Of a DNA stretch of 64,000 bases, positions 1 to 10,498 are shown one piece after another. The notes beneath the pieces were generated by a model. The model was not told the DNA's origin and did no database searches. It saw only the letters and a list, made by a program, of their open reading frames with translations. Both the position numbers and the translations under genes were made by a program. This DNA comes from Bradyrhizobium commune. Lineage in GTDB: Bacteria > Pseudomonadota > Alphaproteobacteria > Rhizobiales > Xanthobacteraceae. Each line of letters opens with the position of its first letter. The first letter of the stretch is position 1. The stretch spans positions 5,022,001 through 5,086,000 of the forward strand of contig NZ_CP061379.1 in assembly GCF_015624505.1 (NCBI RefSeq). The letters are read 5' to 3'.

Positions 1-1176
1 CTGAAAAAGACCCGCGAGGACGTCGTCGTCGCCCACGCCCTGCAAAACCACCTGGACGCGACGGTCCAGCACCTGATCGAGACCGACCCCAGAGAGGCGG
101 TCTCCGCCCTCCACGACAAGCTGGGTGAAACCGAGCAGCGGGCTCTGCTTCAGCAGAGCCGCAACCAGTCCACCGACATGCACGACCAGCTCGCCGAAAT
201 CCGCCGCCGCCAGCAGGCGCTGCGCGAGACGGTCGGCAAGGTCGCCGACCAGCGGCGGGTGGTCGAGCCTGTCTTCACCGAGATCCGCGACCGCCAGAAC
301 CAGCTCGAACGGTCCCTGCTCGACCTCGAAACCGACGACCGCAAGAATAATCTCGCCGACCGGCTGCGGGACATCGCACGCGACGTATCGACGCTGCTGA
401 CGCGGGTCGGCGTGGTCCAGGACACTTTCGCGACGCTGAACCAGTACAAGGAAGATCTGGCCAAATCCCACGCCGAGCTGGTGCCGCTGCGCTCGTCGGA
501 CGCCGGCATCAATGTCCTGATCGGCGAATTGAGCCTCAGCCATGAGCGCCTCGCCAAGAGCGTCGATGAGCTCGAGACCGGCGGCGAAGCCCCGCTCTCC
601 GCGCGCGTCGAGACGCTGTCGAAGAACAAGATCGAGATCGAGCAACGTCTCGCCCGCATCGACGACAGCGCCAACATCCTCAAGGCGATCCGGCTCGATT
701 TCGAGGAGCTCGGCCAGCGCCAGGCCCAGCTCGAACGCTCGCTCGCCGAAGTCGAAACGGACGACGACGGCAAGACGCTGGCCGACCGCCAGAACGCGCT
801 GAACGATTTCGTCATCCAGTCGCGCCAGCGCCTCGGCGCGTTGCAGGAGACGCTGGCGACGCTGAACGCCTTCAAGGCCGAGCTGTCGAAGTCGCAGGCC
901 GACACCGTGCCGCTGAAGGCGCCCGTGTTCGGCATCGAGGCCCTGATCGCGGAGGTGAGCACCACCCGCGATCTCCTCGCCAAGACCGTCGGCGAGATCG
1001 AGGCCAACGGCGGCGTGACGCTCGCCTCGCGCGTCGACACGCTGACCAAGAGCAAGCGCGAGGTCGAGGACCGCCTCGCCCGCATCTTCGAGAATTTCAA
1101 CGCGCTCGACAGCTTGCGCAAGGACATCGGCGGCATCTTCTCGACGATCAGGAACAGCCTGAACCGGATCGGGTGA
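1..1176 (+). CDS. Repetitive coiled-coil protein, 5' end outside the window
   Basis: The frame is open from the first base, so the N-terminus lies upstream; the first internal ATG is at 178. The product is almost entirely charged heptad-like sequence rich in Glu, Arg, Leu and Gln, as in long coiled coils. It contains an internal tandem repeat with a period of 142 residues: the block opening RQNQLERSLLDLETDD (about nt 292) returns as RQAQLERSLAEVETDD (about nt 718), and both blocks run on to an ARVETL/SRVDTL segment ending in RLARI. The C-terminus, about 30 residues after the last repeat, is not repeated. No enzymatic motif or membrane segment is visible. The role is unknown; a structural or cytoskeletal role is only a guess. 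A long antisense frame mirrors it and is not considered real. Confidence 0.8.
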   Translation: MKKTREDVVVAHALQNHLDATVQHLIETDPREAVSALHDKLGETEQRALLQQSRNQSTDMHDQLAEIRRRQQALRETVGKVADQRRVVEPVFTEIRDRQNQLERSLLDLETDDRKNNLADRLRDIARDVSTLLTRVGVVQDTFATLNQYKEDLAKSHAELVPLRSSDAGINVLIGELSLSHERLAKSVDELETGGEAPLSARVETLSKNKIEIEQRLARIDDSANILKAIRLDFEELGQRQAQLERSLAEVETDDDGKTLADRQNALNDFVIQSRQRLGALQETLATLNAFKAELSKSQADTVPLKAPVFGIEALIAEVSTTRDLLAKTVGEIEANGGVTLASRVDTLTKSKREVEDRLARIFENFNALDSLRKDIGGIFSTIRNSLNRIG

Positions 1177-1338
1177 GGACGGACGTCGCTCAAAAATCAC
1201 ACCTCCCGCCTGCCCGACATAAGCCGCCAACATGTCCCGCGCGCGCCGCACTGTGGACGCATTCCGACGTCCATTTGTGAGGGGTGTCTGGGGGCACGGC
1301 ACGGCCGTGTTTGGGCCAAACCTTCTAGGGGTATCACT

Positions 1339-1536
1339 GTGAAGAAGATTGTTTTTGTTCTGGGTGCGACGCTGGCTCTGGTGACGGCTGCGAACGCGGC
1401 GGATCTGCCGCGCCGGCAGCCCGTGCCGGTCTATCCGGCGGAGCAGGCTCCGATCGGCAAGATGCCGATTGGCAAGAGCCCGGTGGGCAAGGCCCCGATC
1501 GGCAAGGCGCCGGGTCCGGTCGCAGCGCGCTACTGA
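1339..1536 (+). CDS. Small secreted protein with PIGK repeats
   Basis: A 65-residue product. It starts with GTG at 1339, preceded by an AGGGG ribosome-binding site. Residues 1-20 form a clear signal peptide (Lys-Lys, a hydrophobic core, then ANAA), so the mature chain of about 45 residues is probably periplasmic or secreted. The mature part holds four near-identical five-residue units (PIGKM, PIGKS, PVGKA, PIGKA) and is rich in Pro and Lys, with no Cys. It is probably disordered and basic. No family is recognised. It lies 162 bp after the coiled-coil gene and 43 bp before the next secreted protein. Confidence 0.65.
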   Translation: MKKIVFVLGATLALVTAANAADLPRRQPVPVYPAEQAPIGKMPIGKSPVGKAPIGKAPGPVAARY

Positions 1537-1579
1537 GGCGCAGGCGACATCAGCACGGCCGACAGTCGAGGGGCAAAGC

Positions 1580-2218
1580 GTGACAAACAGATCTGATCGA
1601 TGGCTCGCGGGGTTCGCCCTTGCGGCGATGCTCGCGTGTACGATGCCGTCGGCCTCGGCCCATCAAGCGAACAAGCGCGTTGCGGACGCAAACGCGCTTG
1701 TCACGACCGACATCGCACCACGCCCGGCGCCGCAATCGACGCGGCGCTCGGTCTCGCGTAGCGAGAAGGGTCCCTACTATGTCGACTTCCGCGCCCGCAC
1801 GGCGGCGAGCTGGGGCCACGCCTTCGTCTGGTACGGCAAGACCAGCGAGCGCGCGGTCGACGTCGCGGGTCTCACGCCCGCCGGCGATACCTGGAGCTAT
1901 ATGCTCGGTTATCTCACCTGGGTCCCGTCCGAGACCGGCGCCAGCTACGGCGATCTCGATCCGGACTATCTGACCGCGAGCTATCGCGTCTATCTCAACG
2001 AGGCCGACGCCAAACGCGTGTTCGCCTACATCAAGAAGCTCCAGGCAAGCTCGCCGGTCTGGAACGCCGAGACCACCAACTGCACCGGCTTCATCGGCGA
2101 CATCGCCGAGTATATGGGATTGAAGGTCCCGAACCGGTGGCAGCGCCCGGAGAACTTCGTCAACAGCCTCCGGGATATGAACGGCGGCCGCCAGACGGTG
2201 CGGCTGTCGGCGGAGTAG
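1580..2218 (+). CDS. Secreted protein of unknown function
   Basis: The GTG at 1580 is chosen because a GAGGGG ribosome-binding site lies about 7 nt upstream and a signal peptide follows at once (hydrophobic core LAGFALAAMLACTMPSASA). This gives 212 residues; longer in-frame starts would run through the preceding gene in a different, low-complexity frame. The mature region carries GHAFVWYGK (about residues 83-91) and a later NCTGFIGDIAEYMGL segment. This conserved His early and Asn-Cys later pattern recalls NlpC/P60-like or DUF4105-like periplasmic proteins, but the match is too weak for an enzyme call. It probably acts in the periplasm. Confidence 0.7.
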   Translation: MTNRSDRWLAGFALAAMLACTMPSASAHQANKRVADANALVTTDIAPRPAPQSTRRSVSRSEKGPYYVDFRARTAASWGHAFVWYGKTSERAVDVAGLTPAGDTWSYMLGYLTWVPSETGASYGDLDPDYLTASYRVYLNEADAKRVFAYIKKLQASSPVWNAETTNCTGFIGDIAEYMGLKVPNRWQRPENFVNSLRDMNGGRQTVRLSAE

Positions 2219-2238
2219 CGGCACGGGTACCTCCGCTG

Positions 2239-2367
2239 CGTCGTCCCGGCGAAGGCCGGGACCCATACCGCGAGGTCCGTCGATGGCGCGCGGTCGGAGC
2301 ACCGAACGACGAATTTTCGCCAAACCTCTCCCTGTGGTTATGGGTCCCGGCCTTCGCCGGGACGACG
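2239..2367. repeat. Perfect 29-bp inverted repeat pair (dispersed-repeat type)
   Basis: Positions 2239-2267 and 2339-2367 are perfect reverse complements over 29 bp (core TCCCGGCGAAGGCCGGGA). Each arm is itself a short palindrome, CCCGGCgaaGGCCGGG. The arms are 71 bp apart and sit just after the secreted-protein gene at 1580. The form is that of the REP/RPE-like elements scattered through Bradyrhizobium intergenic regions. It could also help end transcription, although no T-run follows. Confidence 0.75.
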
Positions 2368-2520
2368 GCGAATGTGAGAGCGCCTTTCCGTCTCTCGGAC
2401 GGAGTACCGGACATTATCCGTCTCGCGGAATCTCCCTCACGCCTCCGCATGATCGCCCCGCACAGCCCCGCAATAGACATTTCTCACCCCCGGCGGCATC
2501 CTCCCCCAATCAACCGATAA

Positions 2521-3549
<1,029 letters not shown>

Positions 3550-3574
3550 TCACTGCAAGAAGCGAGAGCAACTT

Positions 3575-4546
3575 ATGAAGGCTTATGTCTATGGTGCTGA
3601 CGGCGCTCGGATTTCCGACGCCCCTCAACCAAAGCCTAAGGGTGCGCAAGTGCTGGTCCGCGTGCGTGCCTGCGGATTGAACCGCGCCGACACTGGCATG
3701 CGGAAGGGCCACGCCCACGGCGCGGCCGGCGGCGTCGGCACCGTGCTCGGCATGGAATGGGCCGGCGAAGTCGCCGAGCTCGGGCCGGATGCCAAGGGGG
3801 TCAAGGTCGGCGACCGCATCATGGGCTCGGGCGGCGCGGCGTTTGCCGAGTACACGCTGGCCGATCACGGCCGCCTGTTCCGCGCGCCCTCGAACATGAA
3901 TTTCGAGGAGGCCGCCACCCTGCCCGTCGCGCTCGCGACCATGCACAACGCCGTGGTCACTGTCGGCGGCGTGCAGCCGGGGCAAGCCGTGCTGATCCAG
4001 GGCGCGAGCTCCGGCGTCGGCCTGATGGCGGTGCAAATTGCAAAACTCAAGGGCGCCAGGCTCGTGATCGGCTCCTCGACCGATGCCTATCGGCGCGGCC
4101 GGCTGACGGAGTATGGCGCCGACATCGCGGTCGACTCCTCCGACCCAAAGTGGGTCGACGAGGTCCTGAAGGCGACGAACGGGGAAGGCGTCGATCTCAT
4201 CGTCGACCAGGTTTCAGGCAAGGTCGCCAACCAGAACCTCGCCGCCACCCGGGTCAAGGGCCGTATCGTCAATGTCGGCCGGCTCGGCGGCACCCACGCC
4301 GATTTCAACTTCGACCTGCACGCCGCCCGCCGCATCGACTATGTCGGCGTCACCTTCCGCACCCGCACCATCGAGGAGGTCCGCGAGATTTTTGAGGAGG
4401 TCAGGAAGGACATCTGGGGCGCGGTGGAGCAGCGCAAGCTCCAGCTGCCGATCGACAGGGTCTACACGTTCGCCGACATCGACAAGGCGTTCGAGCACAT
4501 GGAGGCCAACAAGCATCTGGGGAAGATTGTCGTGACGGTGCCGTAG
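3575..4546 (+). CDS. Zinc-independent medium-chain dehydrogenase (NADPH:quinone oxidoreductase type)
   Basis: A 323-residue MDR-superfamily protein starting at the ATG at 3575 (MKAYVYGADG); a longer frame from 3533 overlaps the upstream gene and lacks family similarity. It has the GroES-like N-terminal half (LVRVRACGLNRADTGMRKG) and a Rossmann nucleotide-binding half with the AXXGXXG-type motif QGASSGVGLMAVQIAKL. The structural zinc Cys cluster and zinc ligands are absent, as in quinone oxidoreductases and crotonyl-CoA-reductase-like members. It probably uses NAD(P)H to reduce a quinone or enone, and sits in an operon with the nitronate monooxygenase. Confidence 0.85.
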   Translation: MKAYVYGADGARISDAPQPKPKGAQVLVRVRACGLNRADTGMRKGHAHGAAGGVGTVLGMEWAGEVAELGPDAKGVKVGDRIMGSGGAAFAEYTLADHGRLFRAPSNMNFEEAATLPVALATMHNAVVTVGGVQPGQAVLIQGASSGVGLMAVQIAKLKGARLVIGSSTDAYRRGRLTEYGADIAVDSSDPKWVDEVLKATNGEGVDLIVDQVSGKVANQNLAATRVKGRIVNVGRLGGTHADFNFDLHAARRIDYVGVTFRTRTIEEVREIFEEVRKDIWGAVEQRKLQLPIDRVYTFADIDKAFEHMEANKHLGKIVVTVP

Positions 4547-4568
4547 CCGTCATTCGAGGACCGGTCTT

Positions 4569-4659
4569 GTAGGGTGGGCAAAGCGGAGCGTGCCCACCCT
4601 GCGTCAGCGATCGCGGAAGAATGGTGGGCACGGCGCTGCCGCGCCTTTGCCCACCCTAC
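4569..4659. repeat. Palindromic dispersed repeat
   Basis: A 91-bp element bounded by perfect 15-bp inverted ends (GTAGGGTGGGCAAAG at 4569-4583, its reverse complement at 4645-4659). Shorter internal GTGGGCA copies at about 4589 and 4623 suggest nested palindromes. It fills the gap between the oxidoreductase and the CDF exporter and has no coding pattern. Such GTAGGGTGGGCAAAGCG elements are, to my knowledge, common between Bradyrhizobium genes. Confidence 0.7.
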
Positions 4660-4758
4660 CGGGCCGGAGCAAGACGTAGAACGCTCCTGCAAATCACTAG
4701 CGACTACAGCTGTGGATCGTCGCTTGATGTTCACCTGTGGGCTGCTAAATCCCCCGCC

Positions 4759-6132
4759 ATGAGCGCACAGCACAACAAGACATCGGTCGCCGCTATCTCG
4801 ATCTTCGCCAGCGGCGGCATGGCGGCGGCCAAGTTCGTGGTCGGGATCGCGATCGGCTCGCTGGCGCTGATCTCCGAGGCCCTGCACTCCTCGGTCGATC
4901 TGATCGCGACCATCATCACCTGGGCGGTGGTGCGGGTTTCCGACAAGCCGGCGGACCACGAGCACCATTACGGCCACGGCAAGCTCGAGAGCATCTCGGC
5001 GCTCGGCGTCACTGCGCTGCTCTACGTGCTCGCCGGCGGCATCCTGGTCGAGGCCTATAGCCGGTTGCGTGAGGGAACCCCACCGCCGACGATCTCGGCG
5101 GTGCCGTTCGTCGTGCTGGTGATCGACATCGTCGTCAATCTCTGGCGCGCCCGCGCGCTGCACAAGGCTGCGCGGGAGACGCGGAGCCAGGCGCTGGCGG
5201 CCGACGCGCTGCATTTCGCATCTGACGTGATGGGCTCGTTCGCGGTCATTGCCGGCCTGATCCTCGCCGCCCTCGGCTTCTGGTGGGGCGATGCGGCGGC
5301 CGCCGCCGCCGTCGCCGTGATGATCGCGGCGCTCGGCCTGCGCATGGCGGGCTCGACCGTGCAGACGCTGGTCGACCGCGCGCCGGAAGGCGCGCAGGAC
5401 AAGGCCACCGCCGCGATCCGCGGCGTGCCCGGCGTGATCGACGTCGAACGGCTGCGCCTGCGCATGGTGGGCGCAACCACTTTCATCGACACCATCGCAA
5501 AGGTGCCGCGCACTTACCCGATCGACCGCGTCGAGGACATCAAGCGCAACGCACAAATCGCCGTCAGCAAGGCATTCGGCGATGCCGACCTCACCTTCAC
5601 CGCGGTTCCCGTGGCACGCGACAACGAGACCGTGCGCGACCGCATCATGGTGATCGCGCGCAATTCGGGCCTCGCCATCCATCACGTCACCGTGCACGAT
5701 CTGGGCGCCAAGCTGATCGTCGGCATCGACCTCGAGGTCGACGGCGAGATGCCGCTCGATCGCGCCCACGACGTCGCCAACACGCTGGAGCGCAACATCC
5801 AGGAGGATTTCGGCGCGGACGTCGAGGTCGACGTCCATATCGAGCCGCTGGAACCGGAACTGCCGTTCGGTGTCGACGCCTCGCCGGAACGCGTGCAGGC
5901 CATTGCCGCCGCGCTCAGCGAATACGCAACGGACGGCGAGATTCACGACATCCATAATGTGCGCGTGCGCGACACCGACGCCGGCGAGATCGTCAACTTC
6001 CACTGCCGCGCGACGCCGTCGATGAGCGTGATCAAGGTGCACGAGCAAGTCGACGCGATCGAGCGCGCGTTGCGGCGCGCATTCCCGAGCGTGAAGCGCG
6101 TGATCAGTCACGCCGAGCCGCCGCGGGCGTGA
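4759..6132 (+). CDS. Cation diffusion facilitator (CDF) metal exporter
   Basis: A 457-residue inner-membrane protein expected to export divalent metal ions by proton antiport. The start at 4759 (MSAQHNKTSV) puts the first membrane helix in the right place; the upstream extension reads through a repeat. Metal-site motifs are seen in two helices: EALHSSVDL (HxxxD) and DALHFASD (HxxxD), the arrangement of zinc-transporting CDF proteins. A His-rich ADHEHHYGHGK loop follows the second helix. After the usual cytoplasmic dimerisation domain there is extra C-terminal sequence of about 150 residues, making it longer than the typical 300-residue family member. Zinc is the likeliest substrate; iron or manganese is possible. 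Confidence 0.88.
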   Translation: MSAQHNKTSVAAISIFASGGMAAAKFVVGIAIGSLALISEALHSSVDLIATIITWAVVRVSDKPADHEHHYGHGKLESISALGVTALLYVLAGGILVEAYSRLREGTPPPTISAVPFVVLVIDIVVNLWRARALHKAARETRSQALAADALHFASDVMGSFAVIAGLILAALGFWWGDAAAAAAVAVMIAALGLRMAGSTVQTLVDRAPEGAQDKATAAIRGVPGVIDVERLRLRMVGATTFIDTIAKVPRTYPIDRVEDIKRNAQIAVSKAFGDADLTFTAVPVARDNETVRDRIMVIARNSGLAIHHVTVHDLGAKLIVGIDLEVDGEMPLDRAHDVANTLERNIQEDFGADVEVDVHIEPLEPELPFGVDASPERVQAIAAALSEYATDGEIHDIHNVRVRDTDAGEIVNFHCRATPSMSVIKVHEQVDAIERALRRAFPSVKRVISHAEPPRA

Positions 6133-6240
6133 CGCTGAGCGTGCAGAGAGAGTCACACGTTCCCGTTTCGGACTCGCCGCGCACGTAGTCTTGCGGACGA
6201 CGCACGCGCGAAGTCTTCGTTGGATAAGAATTATTTCACA

Positions 6241-6256
6241 TTAACGATTCGTTGAC
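6241..6256 (+). promoter_or_regulatory. Candidate CtrA-like box upstream of the PleC-like kinase
   Basis: TTAA, seven bases, then TTGAC. This differs by one base from the alphaproteobacterial CtrA consensus TTAA-N7-TTAA(C). It lies about 105 bp before the kinase start at 6361, in a locally AT-rich stretch. Weak alone; the cell-cycle flavour of the kinase makes it worth noting. Confidence 0.35.
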
Positions 6257-6360
6257 TCTCGACAGCCTGCGAAAACTGGATTCAAATCGGCTTGATTCGG
6301 AAGCGACGTGGGGCTGCTTCCGAGCTTGAGTTGCAAGCAGGTTTTCAGGGGGCCGAAGGC

Positions 6361-8691
<2,331 letters not shown>

Positions 8692-8720
8692 CGCATGGCG
8701 GGAAGCTCGCCTGCGGCCAT

Positions 8721-8844
8721 CCTTCGAGACGCCCGCCGCCGGCGGGCCCTCAGGATGAGGGCGGAATATGCAGCCGCAGTTTCAGCAGGCACCGATGCCG
8801 CTTAGCCTCATCCTGAGGAGACCGCAAAGCGGTCGTCTCGAAGG
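8721..8844. repeat. Inverted dispersed repeat with a hairpin in each arm
   Basis: The left arm runs CCTTCGAGAC, a GC-only hairpin, then CCTCAGGATGAGG (8748-8760). The right arm runs CCTCATCCTGAGG (8806-8818), a GACCGCAAAGCGGTC hairpin, then GTCTCGAAGG (8835-8844). The outer 10 bp and inner 13 bp are exact reverse complements, while the middle hairpins differ. It occupies the whole gap between the converging kinase and fdsR ends and could act as a bidirectional terminator. Very common form in Bradyrhizobium-type genomes. Confidence 0.75.
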
Positions 8845-8879
8845 ACGAGGCGCTTGCTCGGGCCCTCCCGCTCTGGTCC

Positions 8880-9773
8880 CTAGGATTGCAGTGTCGGCGC
8901 CACTTCGCGCGCGACATTGACCAGCGCCGCGATCAGCGGCGTCATCGGATCGCGCTGCGGGATCACGAGGCCAATGCTGTAATTGACCTCGGGATCGGTG
9001 ATCGGGATCGAGCGGACCTTGTCCGACAGGCCGAGCGTCTCGGCGAGCTTGGCCGGCATCACGCTTGCCCAGCGCCCGGTCTTCACATGCGTGTACAGCA
9101 CCAGCAGCGAGTTCGAGGTCAACGTCGGCGTCGCCTCTGCGCCGACCGAGCGCAGCGCCCGGTCGATGATGCGGCGGTTCTGCATATCTGGAGTCAGCAG
9201 GCACAGCGGCACCTGACCGACCTCGGCCCAGGTCACCGAATCCCGATCACCGAACATCGCGTCGGGCGCGGTCAGGAGGCGGTAGCTCTCGTTGAACAGC
9301 GGAATGGTACGCACCTTGCCGATCGGCTCGTTCTCGATATAGGTCAGCCCCGCATCGACCTCGAGATTTTCCAGCAGTCCCAGCACCTCCGACGAGGTCG
9401 TCGACCGGATGCTGAAACGCACCTCGGGATGCCGCGCGCGGAACGGCGTCGTCAGCGACGCGACCATGCCGAGCACGGTCGGAATCGCCGCAATGCGAAT
9501 CTCGCCGGAGAGCTGATGCTTCAGTCCGTTGATCTCGTCGCGCATGGCCCGGGCATCGCCGACGATCCGCCGCGCCCAGTCCAGCGCCCGCTCGCCTTCG
9601 GGGGTAAAGCCCTGGAAGCGCGACCCGCGCTGGACCAGCATCACGCCCAGGATCTCCTCGAGCTGCTTCAGCCCGGTCGACATGGTCGGCTGGGTCACCC
9701 CGCAGGCCTCTGCCGCGCGTCCGAAATGCCGCTCCTTCGCCAGCGCCAGCAGCAGCTCAAGCTTGTCGATCAA
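8880..9773 (-). CDS. fdsR: LysR-family regulator of the formate dehydrogenase operon
   Basis: A 297-residue LysR-type regulator with the N-terminal winged helix-turn-helix (HFGRAAEACGVTQPTMSTGLKQLEE, about residues 16-40; shown as the family's helix pair) and a two-lobe effector domain from about residue 90. It is transcribed away from fdsG across a 224-bp gap holding repeated CGATTGCAT motifs. This divergent layout is that of fdsR in Cupriavidus and related fds loci, where the LysR protein responds to formate. The gene symbol rests on position and family; the effector is inferred. Confidence 0.82.
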   Translation of the reverse strand: MIDKLELLLALAKERHFGRAAEACGVTQPTMSTGLKQLEEILGVMLVQRGSRFQGFTPEGERALDWARRIVGDARAMRDEINGLKHQLSGEIRIAAIPTVLGMVASLTTPFRARHPEVRFSIRSTTSSEVLGLLENLEVDAGLTYIENEPIGKVRTIPLFNESYRLLTAPDAMFGDRDSVTWAEVGQVPLCLLTPDMQNRRIIDRALRSVGAEATPTLTSNSLLVLYTHVKTGRWASVMPAKLAETLGLSDKVRSIPITDPEVNYSIGLVIPQRDPMTPLIAALVNVAREVAPTLQS

Positions 9774-9861
9774 CCGGCCGTCCCCTCGGATTCTGTCGTG
9801 GCATGCAAGCTAGCACGCCCCACCTCTGCCAACACGTAAAAACCGGGCGGCGGAACAGCCT

Positions 9862-9918
9862 CGATTGCATTTTCACATCGTCCGATTGCATCCGCCAATC
9901 GATCTGAATTCGCAATCG
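9862..9918. promoter_or_regulatory. Candidate FdsR operator sites
   Basis: The fdsR-fdsG intergenic region carries CGATTGCAT at 9862-9870 and again at 9883-9891, exactly 21 bp (two helical turns) apart. The reverse-oriented core GCAATCG follows at 9912-9918. Helically phased repeats about 80-135 bp before the activated gene match how LysR tetramers bind recognition and activation sites. No protein binding is shown by sequence. Confidence 0.5.
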
Positions 9919-9997
9919 CAGCATGAGACAGCTTTATTGATCTTTGAACGATTCCAAATAGTTTGCGAGGAAGGAACGCCCAATCTGAGAACGAAGA

Positions 9998-10498
9998 ATG
10001 ACAGCGGTTTACGAGCCTTCTTGCGAGCCTTCTTACGAGCCTTGGGACGAGACGCGCGGCGCCGAGATCATCGCCGAACATGCCGGGCAGGAGGGCGCGA
10101 CGCTGGTGATTCTGCACGCGCTCCAGGAGGCCTTCGGCTATGTGCCGGAGGCGGCGATCCCCATGGTGGCGCAGGCGCTGAATCTGTCGCGCGCCGAGGT
10201 CTATGGCGTGTTCACGTTCTATCACGATTTCCGCCACAAGCCGGCCGGCCGCCACGTGCTGAAGCTGTGCCGCGCGGAAGCCTGCCAGGCCGCGGGCGGC
10301 GATGCGCTGGCTGCGCGCGCTGAAGCGATGCTTGGCGTCTCGCTTGGAAACACCACCGCGGATGATCGCGTCACGCTGGAGCCGATCTACTGCCTCGGCC
10401 TGTGCTCGACCGCGCCGTCGGCGATGCTCGACGGCCGCCTCGTCGGCCGGCTCGACGAGAAGCGCCTCGATGCGCTGGTTGCGGAGGCGCAGCGATGA
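9998..10498 (+). CDS. fdsG: NAD-dependent formate dehydrogenase gamma subunit
   Basis: A 166-residue NuoE-like (24-kDa) thioredoxin-fold protein binding one [2Fe-2S] cluster. The four cluster Cys are visible: C91 and C96 (KLCRAEACQ) and C132 and C136 (IYCLGLCSTAP). It passes electrons toward the FMN of FdsB in the soluble cytoplasmic complex that oxidises formate to CO2 and reduces NAD+. The start codon follows GAACGAAGA. The first 16 residues hold an EPSC-EPSY-EPW micro-repeat from a 12-nt DNA repeat, which is not part of the fold. Its stop codon overlaps the fdsB start. Confidence 0.92.
   Translation: MTAVYEPSCEPSYEPWDETRGAEIIAEHAGQEGATLVILHALQEAFGYVPEAAIPMVAQALNLSRAEVYGVFTFYHDFRHKPAGRHVLKLCRAEACQAAGGDALAARAEAMLGVSLGNTTADDRVTLEPIYCLGLCSTAPSAMLDGRLVGRLDEKRLDALVAEAQR

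Noticed and set aside
150..1193. 347-codon open frame on the minus strand across the coiled-coil gene
   Set aside because: It mirrors the plus-strand gene in high-GC DNA, has a Ser/Arg-rich composition with no domain, and the plus frame has heptad order and internal repeats.
4462..6156. 564-codon minus-strand frame opposite the CDF exporter
   Set aside because: Asp/His/Arg-rich antisense shadow of a clear CDF gene; no start site or motif.
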